Assembly (NCBI GenBank): GCA_029256725.1 | Contig: JAQSXJ010000004.1 | Coordinates: 26,890 to 90,889, forward strand | Direction: 5' to 3' | From: Anaerocolumna sp. | GTDB taxonomy: Bacteria; Bacillota; Clostridia; Lachnospirales; Lachnospiraceae | Length of the DNA stretch: 64,000 nucleotides | In this document: in pieces, positions 7,299-17,741 of the stretch | How the letters are laid out: each line of letters starts with the position of its first letter | How positions within the stretch are numbered: the stretch's first letter is position 1 | The notes under the pieces: model-generated | The model's input: the letters and a program-made list of their open reading frames with translations, nothing else | Databases searched by the model: none | Told to the model about the DNA's origin: nothing | Program-made: the position numbers and the translations under genes

Positions 7299-9311
7299 AT
7301 GAACATAAAATCCAACAGATTCAATTTTGTACATTATTTTGCAGGTACCCTGCTGTCAGCATTTATATTAGAAATCATACTGGAAAGTTTAAGCCGGTCA
7401 TCTCTTATTAAGGCACTTTATTTCCTATGGCAGGAGCCTCTTTTATTCTTTTTAAATTTATCTATTATACTGCTGACTTTATCTATAACACTTTTTACAG
7501 CAAAAAGAAGATTCTTTTTCTCTATCGTTGCCGGAGCCTGGATTATTATGGGAATAGTTAATAGAATCATACAATGTTTTCGATTGACGCCCGTATCGGC
7601 CATGGATTTTTATCAGGTGAAGGAAGCTCTAAAAAATCTGCCAATGTATATGAATACCATTAATATCTTACTTCTGGCAATCCTTGTTCCGGCAGTGATT
7701 GCTTTGAGTGTCATTCTGTGGAAGAAAATCAAATTTCAAAAGAGACTGTTGGCAGTGCCTATAAGCCTTTTGGCCTTTTCATGCATACTGTTAGGAGCTA
7801 TCACCTTTACGGCAACCAGGACAAAAGTGCTCCAAAACGAATTTGATAATTTGCGTGATGCTTATTTTCAGTATGGTTTTGCCTACTGTTTTACTAACAG
7901 TATCTTTGAAAGAGGTATTGATAAGCCTTCGGATTACTCTGCCAAACGTATGGGAGAAGTCACGGATAAATTAGAGAATGCAGCTGATGTACTGTATAAG
8001 GGGGATGAGGCTCAGGTGGAAAACCCCAATATTATCATGGTGCAGCTGGAATCCTTCTTTGATGTGAATTATTTGAAGCATTATACTTTTTCTGAGAATC
8101 CGCTGCCTAATTTTACTGCTTTAAAAGAGAACTATACTTCCGGCTTTCTGACTGTTCCCGTATATGGTGCCGGTACAGTAAATACGGAATTTGAGGTTAT
8201 TACAGGGATGAGTATGGAGTACTTTGGAACGGGTGAATATCCTTACAGAACCATCCTTAAATCCAAAACCTGCGAAAGTGTTCCCTACAATCTGAACAGA
8301 GAAGGATACCGCAGTTATGTAATACACAACAATTCTGCTACCTTTTACGACCGTAAAGATGTATTTCCCAGACTTGGATTTGATAACTTCGATTCCATAG
8401 AATTTATGAGCGGATTATCATATAATCAGCTTGGCTGGGCAAAGGACAGTGTGTTAACAGGTGAAATATTAAAGGCACTGAAAGCTGAGGAAGCTAGAAA
8501 TTACATATACACTATTTCTGTACAGCCTCACGGAATCTATCCGGATAACGAACCGCAGGTGCCATACAAGATTCAGGTAACACCGGAATCTGAGGCTCCC
8601 TATTCTACTGCTGCTTATTCTTCACTTGAAGCTTATGTTAACAGTATGGAATACTACGCAAATGAACTGAAGGAGACTGATCAGTTTGTTGGAGAGCTGA
8701 CCAAGGCACTAATGGATTATGAGGAACCAACTGTAGTAGTATTTTATGGAGACCATCTGCCACCTCTGTCTCTGGAACAAAAGGATATTACAAACGACAG
8801 ACATCAGACTGAGTATGTGTTGTGGAGTAATTTCAAGCTTGATAAAGCGGATAAGGATCTTACTGCTTACCAACTAAGTGCATATGTGCTGGACAGACTT
8901 GGAATGGATCAGGGTATCTTAACCCAATTTCATCAGAGAGCTTCAGCTAACGAAGATTATAAGGAAGAGCTTAAACTTCTGCAATATGACCTTTTATACG
9001 GCAAGAAATATGTGTTTGACAAGAGTAACCCTAATGAAGTAAAAGATATGAGTATGGGAATCACACAACCTGAGATTACAGAGGTAACAAGGCAGGGAGA
9101 TATGCTTCTTATAACCGGAAGTGGTTTTACCGAATCCAGTGCTGTTGTGGTTAATAACAAAAAGTACGAAACGGAGTATATAAGCGATACGAAGCTGAGT
9201 ATTCCTGATATTTTAGAAGAAGATTGTAACATCTATGTAGAACAGCTGGCAGGAAGTAAGGTAGCACTTGGAAAAAGCAAGGTCTTTCATTATCAGTCAG
9301 CCAAAGAATAA
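7299..9311 (+). CDS. LTA synthase-family sulfatase (phosphoglycerol transferase-like) with C-terminal IPT/TIG-like domain
   Basis: TM helices then NIIMVQLESFFDVNYL..., YGAGTVNTEFEVITGMSMEYFG, VVVFYGDHLPPL; C-terminal ITEVTRQGDMLLITGSGFTESSAVVVNNKKYET. Confidence 0.88.
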   Translation: MNIKSNRFNFVHYFAGTLLSAFILEIILESLSRSSLIKALYFLWQEPLLFFLNLSIILLTLSITLFTAKRRFFFSIVAGAWIIMGIVNRIIQCFRLTPVSAMDFYQVKEALKNLPMYMNTINILLLAILVPAVIALSVILWKKIKFQKRLLAVPISLLAFSCILLGAITFTATRTKVLQNEFDNLRDAYFQYGFAYCFTNSIFERGIDKPSDYSAKRMGEVTDKLENAADVLYKGDEAQVENPNIIMVQLESFFDVNYLKHYTFSENPLPNFTALKENYTSGFLTVPVYGAGTVNTEFEVITGMSMEYFGTGEYPYRTILKSKTCESVPYNLNREGYRSYVIHNNSATFYDRKDVFPRLGFDNFDSIEFMSGLSYNQLGWAKDSVLTGEILKALKAEEARNYIYTISVQPHGIYPDNEPQVPYKIQVTPESEAPYSTAAYSSLEAYVNSMEYYANELKETDQFVGELTKALMDYEEPTVVVFYGDHLPPLSLEQKDITNDRHQTEYVLWSNFKLDKADKDLTAYQLSAYVLDRLGMDQGILTQFHQRASANEDYKEELKLLQYDLLYGKKYVFDKSNPNEVKDMSMGITQPEITEVTRQGDMLLITGSGFTESSAVVVNNKKYETEYISDTKLSIPDILEEDCNIYVEQLAGSKVALGKSKVFHYQSAKE

Positions 9312-9326
9312 AATAAATATAAGAAA

Positions 9327-9401
9327 AAGGTATGCTATTAACCCCTAATAATCATTTCTATTATGAAAGTGATACTTCATGGTTGCGGCATACCTTTTTT
9401 C
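9327..9401 (+). terminator. Rho-independent terminator
   Basis: AAAGGTATGC...GCATACCTTTTTTC. Confidence 0.7.
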
Positions 9402-9651
9402 TTGCAATAAATTCACAGATTTTCTCTCATATTTTTACAATATTTATTATAGCAAATACTAATTATAAAATATAGTAAGATGATATATTACTATAGATTC
9501 ATATTAATTTGCTTCAGAAGCCAATTAATTACAAAAATATGAAAAAAGTATTGTAAGTTTTACAATGAGAACTTATAATATTGGATAATAATGAGGAAGA
9601 TTAGTTTAACATCAGATGGAGTAGGTGTAACATTTGAGAAAAGAGGTCGTC

Positions 9652-11121
9652 ATGGTAGGTACGAGAGATGAGGCGGACAGGTTATTTTATAAAAGTCTGG
9701 AGGAATTAGAATCCCATCACCTAGAGGAAGCTGTTAAGAGCTGTATGGAAGCAATTAACGGTTATGAGGTGCTGGGGGAATACTTCTGGTGTGCCAGATG
9801 CCAGAACCTTCTTGGCGTAATATATGGTGCCATGGATAATGAAACCATGGCTGTTGACTGCTATCTAAACGGTATTGAATACTGCACTAAACATCAGGTA
9901 AAAGGACTGATCCATCTCTTTTACTGCAATATCGGAAACAGATATATGGAACTGGGGGATACAGACAAAGCATTAGAGTTTTTTAAAAGAGGTAAAGAGG
10001 ATCTGCTTGAGAATGGAAAAGAACTTCAGGAACTATATGAGAAATGGCTTGTAGTGAATGATCTGAATCTAGGGGGAGCCTATTTTAAGCTTGGAGAGTT
10101 AAAAGAGGCGGAAGAGAATCTGTTGTCTGCTTTAGAAACAGCAGAAAAGACAAAAGATGATACCTATCTGTTTACCATAATGTGCTGTCTGTCTAAGTTA
10201 TATATGGCAAGAGGTTCAGAAGATTATGTTAGAAAGAATCTGCAGACCATGATGGAATTTGTTCAGTTAAAAGCAGCACCGGTCAATGACTTTATGCAGG
10301 ATATGATTAATTTTACCTTTGTATTGAGAAATCTGAAGGAATATGAGCTGTGGAAGGAGTGTCTGGAGATATTCGACCAGTTATCAAATGAAGTCAAGTC
10401 TCCTACTGTCATGCTTCAGGCAGTGGAATTCTGGTTGGATTACTACAAAGACAGAGGGATGCAGAAAGAACATGATAATATGTGCATCCGCCACACCAAA
10501 CTGTATATGGAATTAAAGAAATTCATTAACCAGGATAAAATTATGGCTCTGAATGCGAAACTGGAGCTGCATCAGGCAGAGGATGATATAAAGGCAACCA
10601 AAAGTAAACTGGAAAAGGATAATGTTACAGGGCTTAAAAACCGTTATGCATTGCAGCAGCATGGAGCTAAGAAGCTGGAAATGGCACACAAAACCGGAAC
10701 CATGATTGCTATAGGTGTTCTGGATATAGATCATTTCAAAGAATTAAATGATAGCTATGGTCATTTAAATGGTGATAAAGCATTAAAGAAAGTAGGTAAA
10801 ATCCTTAAAAACTGTCTGGACGGATATGGAGAGGTATATCGTTATGGCGGGGATGAATTCGTACTAATTATACCAAATGGAACCCTAGAGGTTGCTGAGA
10901 AGCTGTCCAGGAAAATTCAAAATAGTGTTATTAACAGTCATATCCCTAACAAAACCGCCCCTATTAATGGTGAACTAACAGTATCTATCGGAATCTGCTG
11001 CTGCACCCCCTCTGAAACAGACCGGCTGGAGGATGTCTTCGATATAGCAGATGGTATCTTATATCAGGTAAAGAATAATGGCAGGAATAACTACGGGATT
11101 AAATATATGCCGACAAAATAA
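9652..11121 (+). CDS. TPR-repeat GGDEF protein (cytosolic diguanylate cyclase)
   Basis: TPR-like helical repeats; LDIDHFKELNDSYGHLNGDKALKKVGKIL...YRYGGDEFVLII. ORF track starts at TTG 9634; ATG 9652 also possible. Confidence 0.88.
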   Translation: MVGTRDEADRLFYKSLEELESHHLEEAVKSCMEAINGYEVLGEYFWCARCQNLLGVIYGAMDNETMAVDCYLNGIEYCTKHQVKGLIHLFYCNIGNRYMELGDTDKALEFFKRGKEDLLENGKELQELYEKWLVVNDLNLGGAYFKLGELKEAEENLLSALETAEKTKDDTYLFTIMCCLSKLYMARGSEDYVRKNLQTMMEFVQLKAAPVNDFMQDMINFTFVLRNLKEYELWKECLEIFDQLSNEVKSPTVMLQAVEFWLDYYKDRGMQKEHDNMCIRHTKLYMELKKFINQDKIMALNAKLELHQAEDDIKATKSKLEKDNVTGLKNRYALQQHGAKKLEMAHKTGTMIAIGVLDIDHFKELNDSYGHLNGDKALKKVGKILKNCLDGYGEVYRYGGDEFVLIIPNGTLEVAEKLSRKIQNSVINSHIPNKTAPINGELTVSIGICCCTPSETDRLEDVFDIADGILYQVKNNGRNNYGIKYMPTK

Positions 11122-11123
11122 TA

Positions 11124-11175
11124 ATAACCGGTATCTTTCTTTTTAATAGCAGGAAAGGTACCGGTTATTTTATAC
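11124..11175. terminator. Bidirectional terminator
   Basis: AATAACCGGTA...TACCGGTTATTTTA. Confidence 0.7.
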
Positions 11176-11205
11176 GGATGTTAGAACTTCAAAAATCTTT
11201 AATAG

Positions 11206-12315
11206 TTATTTTAAATAGATAATGCTGCTGTTCCATTGTGTTCCGTTATACTCTGAGAAGAACAGTTCTTTTCCTGTAGGGCCAAAGGCAGTAATTGCGT
11301 TTTCTGTATCTACTGCTATCTGTGTGGAGGTTCCGGTTAAAACATCATATATATAAAGACCTTTTGTGGAAGAGCCGTTAACATCTGCCTGAAGATTATA
11401 GGCTATTAACCTCTGATCAGGTGACCAGGAAACGCCGCCAAGTTCAGTTCCTTCAGCAATAGCTTTTTGATTGTTTCCATCAATACCTGTAAGCAGTAAG
11501 CTCTGTTTGGAACCGTTATACTGTAATACAAGCATCTGATTTTTATCAGGTGAAGGAATGATATCAGATACACTTTTAAGCTCTAAGCTGGACTTTTCTT
11601 TTGTAGCAGTGTCATACACTTTCAGGGTTTCATCAGAATTGGTATTGTAATAAATTTTATCTTTAATTCTATCAACAAGAACCAGGGATTCCTCCTCAAG
11701 GCCTTTCAATACGCTGATATCGCCGGAGGTTGTTGCTGTATAAGCGCCTCCGATATAAGCAGCTCCGATAACTTCATTATCAGCCCATTTTGCACTCATT
11801 GCCCCTGCAATACTTTCATTCTGCAGCCCGAAGGTTTTAAGTGTATCCATATCCAATACATAAAAGGCAGGATCGCCTAAAGTAAATTCGGTAAATAATA
11901 GGTGCTTTTTATCAGCTGATAGAACAGCACTGCTTAAGTTAGTATCTTTTTGTTCTTTTATTAATTTGTATTCTTTGGTTGTAAGGTTATAAAGGTACAA
12001 GCTTTTCGGATAAGAATCGGATAATTCAGCCAGGCTCATTTTGCCCAGTGATTCATTATCTTTTGATACGATTACAGTTTCTTTATCAAGCCAGTCAGAA
12101 ATATTGATATTTTCATACCGGTCGATTTTGTCTACGGTTACAGCAGGTGTTTCTGCTTTGGTATCATTATCAATGACGGTTATACTCTTACCGGGTTCCT
12201 TAATGGTTACCTTGCTGTTGTTGTCCTCGCTCTTTCCACACCCAGTGAAAGTTAAGATTAAAGCTGCTACTAAAATAGAACTAATAAATTTTGAATTTTT
12301 CATATTTTCCTCCAT
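11206..12315 (-). CDS. Lipoprotein with beta-propeller (TolB/WD40-like) repeats
   Basis: Lipobox LTFTGC; repeated SADKKHLLFTE / SPDQRLIAYN / GPTGKELFFSE blades. Confidence 0.75.
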   Translation of the reverse strand: MEENMKNSKFISSILVAALILTFTGCGKSEDNNSKVTIKEPGKSITVIDNDTKAETPAVTVDKIDRYENINISDWLDKETVIVSKDNESLGKMSLAELSDSYPKSLYLYNLTTKEYKLIKEQKDTNLSSAVLSADKKHLLFTEFTLGDPAFYVLDMDTLKTFGLQNESIAGAMSAKWADNEVIGAAYIGGAYTATTSGDISVLKGLEEESLVLVDRIKDKIYYNTNSDETLKVYDTATKEKSSLELKSVSDIIPSPDKNQMLVLQYNGSKQSLLLTGIDGNNQKAIAEGTELGGVSWSPDQRLIAYNLQADVNGSSTKGLYIYDVLTGTSTQIAVDTENAITAFGPTGKELFFSEYNGTQWNSSIIYLK

Positions 12316-12605
12316 TCCGCCGCTCTAAACGGCACACAATCTGGTAAAAGAAGCTATAAGCTTCTTTTAGAGTGAAAGGCTTTTCTCTCACTCTGTACCT
12401 CCTTGATATAGACATCTTACCAAGTATTTGTATCCATAAGATATACAGATGTATCTAAAATGTAAACAAATGTATCAAGTCTGTTAAATCCCAGGATTTT
12501 ATGAAGGTTTAAAATTTATATTAAGCATGTGGCACTTAAAATTTTCAGCAGTTAAATCGTTCTGTATACAAAAGCTAAAGGTTGATAAATGCGTATATTT
12601 TTATT

Positions 12606-14063
12606 CTAAGCAGGATATACCGGAAAAGCAACACGAAACATAGTTTCATCAGAGCCTGTATTAACTAAAGCAATACTGCCGCCAAGTATTTCAGCATGTT
12701 CTTTGGCAAGAGACAATCCTAAGCCGGCACCTCCGTTTTGTCTTGCTCTGTTTTTGTCTACCGTATAAAAAGGTTCAAAGATCTTCTCTGCCGATTCCCT
12801 TGGAATTCCTGTTCCGGTGTTGGTAATCTCTATTATAACCTGATTTGCAGCTTTATAGTTCTTGATCTGAATGCTGCCATTTGTTCTATTATATTTAATA
12901 GCATTATCCACCAGATTTATAAGAACAATAGTCAGGCTGTCCTTATCCACTTCCACATAAGCTTCTGTAAGGTCAATGTCCAAACGGAGCCCAAACTTAT
13001 CGATTTTACCCTGTACACTTGCAACCACGGACAACAGCATCTGTCTTATATCCATTGGTTCTTTGTTAAGTTCAAATTCGTATTTATCAAGAGCAGCTAA
13101 TTTAAGAACCTTCTCCACCATTTCATATAACCGTTCTGTCTCACTCTTAATGTTTAGCTTAGCCGTATGAAGCAATTCCTCATCATCCGGATACATCTCC
13201 AGCAGATCAATATAAGCTTTAATAGAGGTAAGCGGGGTCTTGAATTCATGGGTAACGCTACCGATAAACTGTTTCTGCTGTTTATCCAGCATAGATAACT
13301 TATTAACGGCTAGGGTCAATTTCTTTTGTTCTTCTTCCATATTATCAATGTTCTTCTTAATCTTCTGACTCATTTTCTGAATACCGATACTCAGTCTGCC
13401 GATTTCATCTCTGCGGGAAAAGGCTGAAGTCTCATAATCGCCTTCCCCAATGCGTTCAACGGTCTTTACCAGTCCTATGATTCCGTTTGCAAATACATTA
13501 AAATAAAAGTATGCAAATAAAAAGCTAAGCAGAAAAACCGTACCGCCGATATAAATAAACATTTGCTGTATCTGATGATAGAAACGCTGGTTCTCCGTAA
13601 GGGAATAATAGAATTGTATCACTCCTGCCTGTTCATTATAGGTTTTTAATGGAGACAGGTAATAGAGTGAGTCATTTTCTATCATATAGGCAGTCTTATT
13701 ATTTAGAGCGTATGCAAGAGTAGTTTTCATATTCTCAGTGTCAGCAATGGACAGCTTCTTATTAACTGCCAGACCGTCATTATCATATAAGATTACCTGC
13801 TGACCGCTAATTAAGGTAAGCTGGTCTGCAAAATCCTTTCCTTTATTGTGCAGAAAGCTTTGAGAATCCTTATTGGATTCTGCAAGAATAGTCTGAAGAA
13901 AATAAGTATTTGCAGTCTCTGTCAGCCTTGCTAAATACTGTTCGTATTGCCCTTGCTGATTCGTCCTGATTCCTCTTAATACTAACAGGCTTAGAATGAA
14001 AACCGTAAACAGCAAAAGAGCTGCAAGAAATATACTAAATTTAATCTTTATGCTGGTTCTCAC
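12606..14063 (-). CDS. Sensor histidine kinase
   Basis: HAMP, FIGSVTHEFKTPLTSIKAYIDLLE, NAIKYNR, GGAGLGLSLAKEHAE. Confidence 0.93.
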   Translation of the reverse strand: MRTSIKIKFSIFLAALLLFTVFILSLLVLRGIRTNQQGQYEQYLARLTETANTYFLQTILAESNKDSQSFLHNKGKDFADQLTLISGQQVILYDNDGLAVNKKLSIADTENMKTTLAYALNNKTAYMIENDSLYYLSPLKTYNEQAGVIQFYYSLTENQRFYHQIQQMFIYIGGTVFLLSFLFAYFYFNVFANGIIGLVKTVERIGEGDYETSAFSRRDEIGRLSIGIQKMSQKIKKNIDNMEEEQKKLTLAVNKLSMLDKQQKQFIGSVTHEFKTPLTSIKAYIDLLEMYPDDEELLHTAKLNIKSETERLYEMVEKVLKLAALDKYEFELNKEPMDIRQMLLSVVASVQGKIDKFGLRLDIDLTEAYVEVDKDSLTIVLINLVDNAIKYNRTNGSIQIKNYKAANQVIIEITNTGTGIPRESAEKIFEPFYTVDKNRARQNGGAGLGLSLAKEHAEILGGSIALVNTGSDETMFRVAFPVYPA

Positions 14064-14064
14064 C

Positions 14065-14763
14065 TTAACCCCCTATACTTTTATAACCTATGCCGTGGAC
14101 GGTTTGAATGATATCAGAGTGTTCGTTTCCTAATTTTTTGCGAAGTCGCTGGACATGAATATCTACAGTACGGGTTCCACCAAAGTATTCCATTCCCCAT
14201 ACCAGATCCAGAAGCTGTTCTCGTGTATAAACCCTGTCAGGGCTTGATAATAATAAGGCCAGCAGGTCATATTCTTTTGGAGTCAGATCCAGTAATTGTT
14301 CTCCTGCATAAGCAGTTCTATTCCCGGTATGAAGTTTGACACCGCCAACATGTATATTAGAAGATTCTTTCTTTTCACCGGCAGTCTGCATTCTTCGTAG
14401 GAGAGATTTAAGTCTTGCAAGCAGCTCTCTCATGTCAAAGGGTTTGGTCATATAGTCATCTGCCCCAAGCTCAAGGCCCAATATTTTATTTACAATGTCC
14501 TCTTTGGCCGTAAGCATGATTACACCTTTATTGCCTTTGTCCGGCAGCTTTTTTAAGATATCATAACCATCCATACCAGGCAGCATGACATCAAGAATAA
14601 TGGCGTCCGGATTAAAATCCTTCAGTCTGCCGATGGCTTCATCACCTTGGTAAACGGCTTCTGTAATATAACCTTCTCTTTTAAGCGCATATATAATAGC
14701 ATCCGAGATTTTTTTTTCATCTTCGATTACCATGACCTTTTCATTCATTGCCTCACCATCCAA
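14065..14763 (-). CDS. OmpR-family response regulator
   Basis: Receiver DAIILDVMLPGMDGYDIL; winged helix YTREQLLDLVWGMEYFGGTRTVDIHVQRLRKKL. Confidence 0.95.
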   Translation of the reverse strand: MDGEAMNEKVMVIEDEKKISDAIIYALKREGYITEAVYQGDEAIGRLKDFNPDAIILDVMLPGMDGYDILKKLPDKGNKGVIMLTAKEDIVNKILGLELGADDYMTKPFDMRELLARLKSLLRRMQTAGEKKESSNIHVGGVKLHTGNRTAYAGEQLLDLTPKEYDLLALLLSSPDRVYTREQLLDLVWGMEYFGGTRTVDIHVQRLRKKLGNEHSDIIQTVHGIGYKSIGG

Positions 14764-14924
14764 TCTGTTTTGAATAAGTTTTAAGTATGCTATATCAATT
14801 TTATCTTATGTTATTAGATAGTATAAGTCAATTGCTCCCATGTAAAACATTGATTGGCACAGCAATTAATTATCACAAACCCTTCAGAAAATAAATTAAA
14901 AAATATCAAGAAAATTTTTGATAT

Positions 14925-14966
14925 GTAACATATGTTACGGAATTTATTTTCCCATCCTGTTATGAT
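14925..14966 (+). promoter_or_regulatory. Predicted Crp/Fnr-type class II site plus -10 box for hcp
   Basis: Perfect palindrome GTAACATATGTTAC (14925-14938) centred at -41.5 relative to the TSS predicted from TATGAT (14961-14966). Confidence 0.6.
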
Positions 14967-15037
14967 ATACACATCAAAGCGCAGTACTAGTTCAGCAGAT
15001 GCGCTAAATTAATCAAATTATACAGGAGGATTTAAGA

Positions 15038-16903
15038 ATGGATAACAAGATGTTTTGCTATCAATGTCAGGAAACAGCAGGAAACAGTGGATGTACACAG
15101 TCAGGTGTCTGTGGTAAGTCACCAGTAGTTGCAGGTATTCAGGATCTTTTAATCTATGTGACAAAAGGCATCTCTGAAGTGACTACTAAGCTTCGTGAAG
15201 AAGGCAAAAAAGTAAGCACTGATATCAACCACCTTATTACCTTGAATTTATTTACTACTATAACAAATGCAAACTTTGACGAGGAAGCAATTGCTTCACG
15301 TATCGTTTCAACAATAGATGCAAAAAATGAATTAATCAGCCAGTTAAGCGATAAAGCTTCTTTAAGCGATGCAGCTTTATGGGCAGGTTCAAATGTAGAG
15401 TTTACTGGAAAAGCTGCTACTGTAGGTGTTCTTGCTACTGAAAATGAAGATATCAGAAGCCTTCGTGAGTTAATTACTTACGGATTAAAGGGACTTTCCG
15501 CTTACAGCAAACACGCTAATGCACTTCTTAAGGATGATGAAGAAGTAGATGCCTTCTTACAGAGAGCACTTGCTAAGACACTTGATGATACCCTTGGTGC
15601 AGAAGAACTTGTAGCACTTACTTTAGAAACCGGTAAATACGGTGTTAACGGTATGGCTCTTCTTGATGCAGCTAATACAACAGCTTATGGCAATCCTGAA
15701 ATTACAAAAGTTAATATCGGTGTTGGTACCCGTCCTGGTATCTTAATCTCCGGTCATGATTTACGTGATATGGAATTACTTTTACAGCAGACAGAAGGTA
15801 CAGGGGTTGATGTATATACTCATTCCGAGATGTTACCTGCACATTACTATCCTGCATTTAAGAAATATACTCATTTCGTAGGAAACTATGGTAATGCATG
15901 GTGGAAACAGAAAGAAGAGTTCGATAGCTTCAACGGACCTATCTTAATGACAACCAACTGTATCGTTCCTCCTAAGGACAGCTACAAAGACAGACTTTAT
16001 ACAACTGGCGCTGCTGGTTTCCCTGGCTGCAAGCACATTGGTGGTGAAATTGGTCAGGAGAAAGATTTCTCTGAAATCATTGAGCATGCTAAGAAGTGTG
16101 CAGCTCCTACAGAAATCGAAACTGGTGAAATAGTTGGTGGTTTCGCACACAATCAGGTACTTGCACTTGCAGATGCAGTAGTAGGCGCTGTTAAATCCGG
16201 AGCTATCAAGAAATTCATAGTTATGGCTGGTTGCGATGGTAGAGCAAAATCCAGAAACTATTACACAGATTTTGCAAATGCTCTTCCTAAGGATACGGTT
16301 ATTTTAACAGCAGGTTGTGCAAAATATAAATATAACAAATTAGAGCTTGGTGATATCGGTGGAATTCCTAGAGTCTTAGACGCTGGACAGTGTAACGATT
16401 CCTACTCACTTGCAGTAATCGCATTAAAGCTTAAGGAAGTATTCGGTCTGGAGGATATCAACGATCTGCCTATCATCTACAATATCGCCTGGTATGAGCA
16501 GAAAGCCGTTATCGTATTATTAGCTTTATTACACCTTGGTGTTAAGAATATCCACTTAGGACCTACATTACCTGCATTCCTTTCACCTAACGTTGTCAAG
16601 GTACTGGTAGAGAACTTCGGTATTGCCGGAATCGGTACTGTTGAAGAGGATATGGAACTGTTCTTTGGTAAGGAAGAAGAAGTTGCTGCAACAGTAGAAG
16701 TAGAAGGAGCTATCACAAAGGATATGTTAATCGGTGATATTCTTCGTATTGATTCTAACCTTGCGCCTATCCTTTTAGAGGTTGGTATGCACTGCTTAGG
16801 CTGCCCTTCCTCACAGATGGAATCCTTAGAAGATGCTTGTGGAGTTCACGGAATGGACGTTAATATAGTACTTGAGAAATTAAACAGCCAGTTAACAAAG
16901 TAA
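15038..16903 (+). CDS. hcp: Hybrid cluster protein (hydroxylamine reductase) fused to C-terminal DUF1858-like redox-disulfide domain
   Basis: [34 protein letters not shown]-terminal [49 protein letters not shown]. Confidence 0.95.
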   Translation: MDNKMFCYQCQETAGNSGCTQSGVCGKSPVVAGIQDLLIYVTKGISEVTTKLREEGKKVSTDINHLITLNLFTTITNANFDEEAIASRIVSTIDAKNELISQLSDKASLSDAALWAGSNVEFTGKAATVGVLATENEDIRSLRELITYGLKGLSAYSKHANALLKDDEEVDAFLQRALAKTLDDTLGAEELVALTLETGKYGVNGMALLDAANTTAYGNPEITKVNIGVGTRPGILISGHDLRDMELLLQQTEGTGVDVYTHSEMLPAHYYPAFKKYTHFVGNYGNAWWKQKEEFDSFNGPILMTTNCIVPPKDSYKDRLYTTGAAGFPGCKHIGGEIGQEKDFSEIIEHAKKCAAPTEIETGEIVGGFAHNQVLALADAVVGAVKSGAIKKFIVMAGCDGRAKSRNYYTDFANALPKDTVILTAGCAKYKYNKLELGDIGGIPRVLDAGQCNDSYSLAVIALKLKEVFGLEDINDLPIIYNIAWYEQKAVIVLLALLHLGVKNIHLGPTLPAFLSPNVVKVLVENFGIAGIGTVEEDMELFFGKEEEVAATVEVEGAITKDMLIGDILRIDSNLAPILLEVGMHCLGCPSSQMESLEDACGVHGMDVNIVLEKLNSQLTK

Positions 16904-16971
16904 TAAGTCACTATTTAAATGCTTAACTCCCCCTTTAGAATATAGATTCATCCATGTAACACACTCCCCCC

Positions 16972-17058
16972 TGAGAATACCGCAAGCTTTCTTGCGGTAT
17001 TCTCAACCACCTATCTATATCCTGGGGCTGTCTTATGCGAATTACAGTAGGCAGCCCC
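16972..17058 (+). other. Two tandem hairpins in the hcp-17105 intergenic region
   Basis: TGAGAATACCGCAAG-cttt-CTTGCGGTATTCTCA (15 bp perfect) then GGGGCTG...CAGCCCC; neither followed by a T tract. Confidence 0.75.
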
Positions 17059-17104
17059 ACCTTATAGAATAATGTTTCTTATAGATAATAAGGAGAAGAA
17101 AAAG

Positions 17105-17713
17105 ATGAGTGCATTTTTAGGACCGATCCATTATTGGGTATATAATAAGATTAAACTTCAGGAAGAACTTGTTAAGGATATTGTAGAACTCAGTGCAGTA
17201 AATGGCTGGGATAATGAATTAGAAGATAAGCTTGCTAAGAGGTTTGGAACTATCAGCAGTGAACCTCTGGAAGATATTATAGATGGTATGAACATACATG
17301 GCTGGTTACAGTCTAAACTCTCTATTACAGAAGGAAGACTTGCCTTAGCAGTAACCGAAATCTTAAATCAGGATGTTAACAGAAAAGAAAAACTGATTGA
17401 AACTGCTTTTGAATTTGGTAAGAAACATAGCATTCCAAACACTGCTGATGCAGAAGATGCGTTTCAGGTTATCAGTGACAGTCTTATAGATGGAATGCCC
17501 TGCGACCATGTAAATGAAATATTGGAGCAAGGTTCATCTTTTACAAGCTGGCAGCAGGCTGAGTGTGTACACGGCAGATACTGGGAACTGGTAAACGGTT
17601 CCATAGAAGTATATTATGAACTTCGTAAGGCAATAATTGAAGGATTGATAAGCGGAACAGCAATTAAATTTATTGTGAAACCCGATGATGCTTTCGAACT
17701 TACATTAAACTAA
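17105..17713 (+). CDS. Uncharacterised protein in hcp/hemerythrin cluster
   Basis: MSAFLGPIHYWVYNKIKLQEELVKDIVELS...; SD AAGGAGAAG; ORF-track start 17072 probably too early. Confidence 0.75.
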   Translation: MSAFLGPIHYWVYNKIKLQEELVKDIVELSAVNGWDNELEDKLAKRFGTISSEPLEDIIDGMNIHGWLQSKLSITEGRLALAVTEILNQDVNRKEKLIETAFEFGKKHSIPNTADAEDAFQVISDSLIDGMPCDHVNEILEQGSSFTSWQQAECVHGRYWELVNGSIEVYYELRKAIIEGLISGTAIKFIVKPDDAFELTLN

Positions 17714-17741
17714 AAATAATATTTTAAATAATACAGGAGGT

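Noticed and set aside
9634-11121. Possible I-site (RxxD) feedback control in the two GGDEF proteins
   Set aside because: Neither protein has RxxD five residues before GGDEF (DGYG and GEKD instead)
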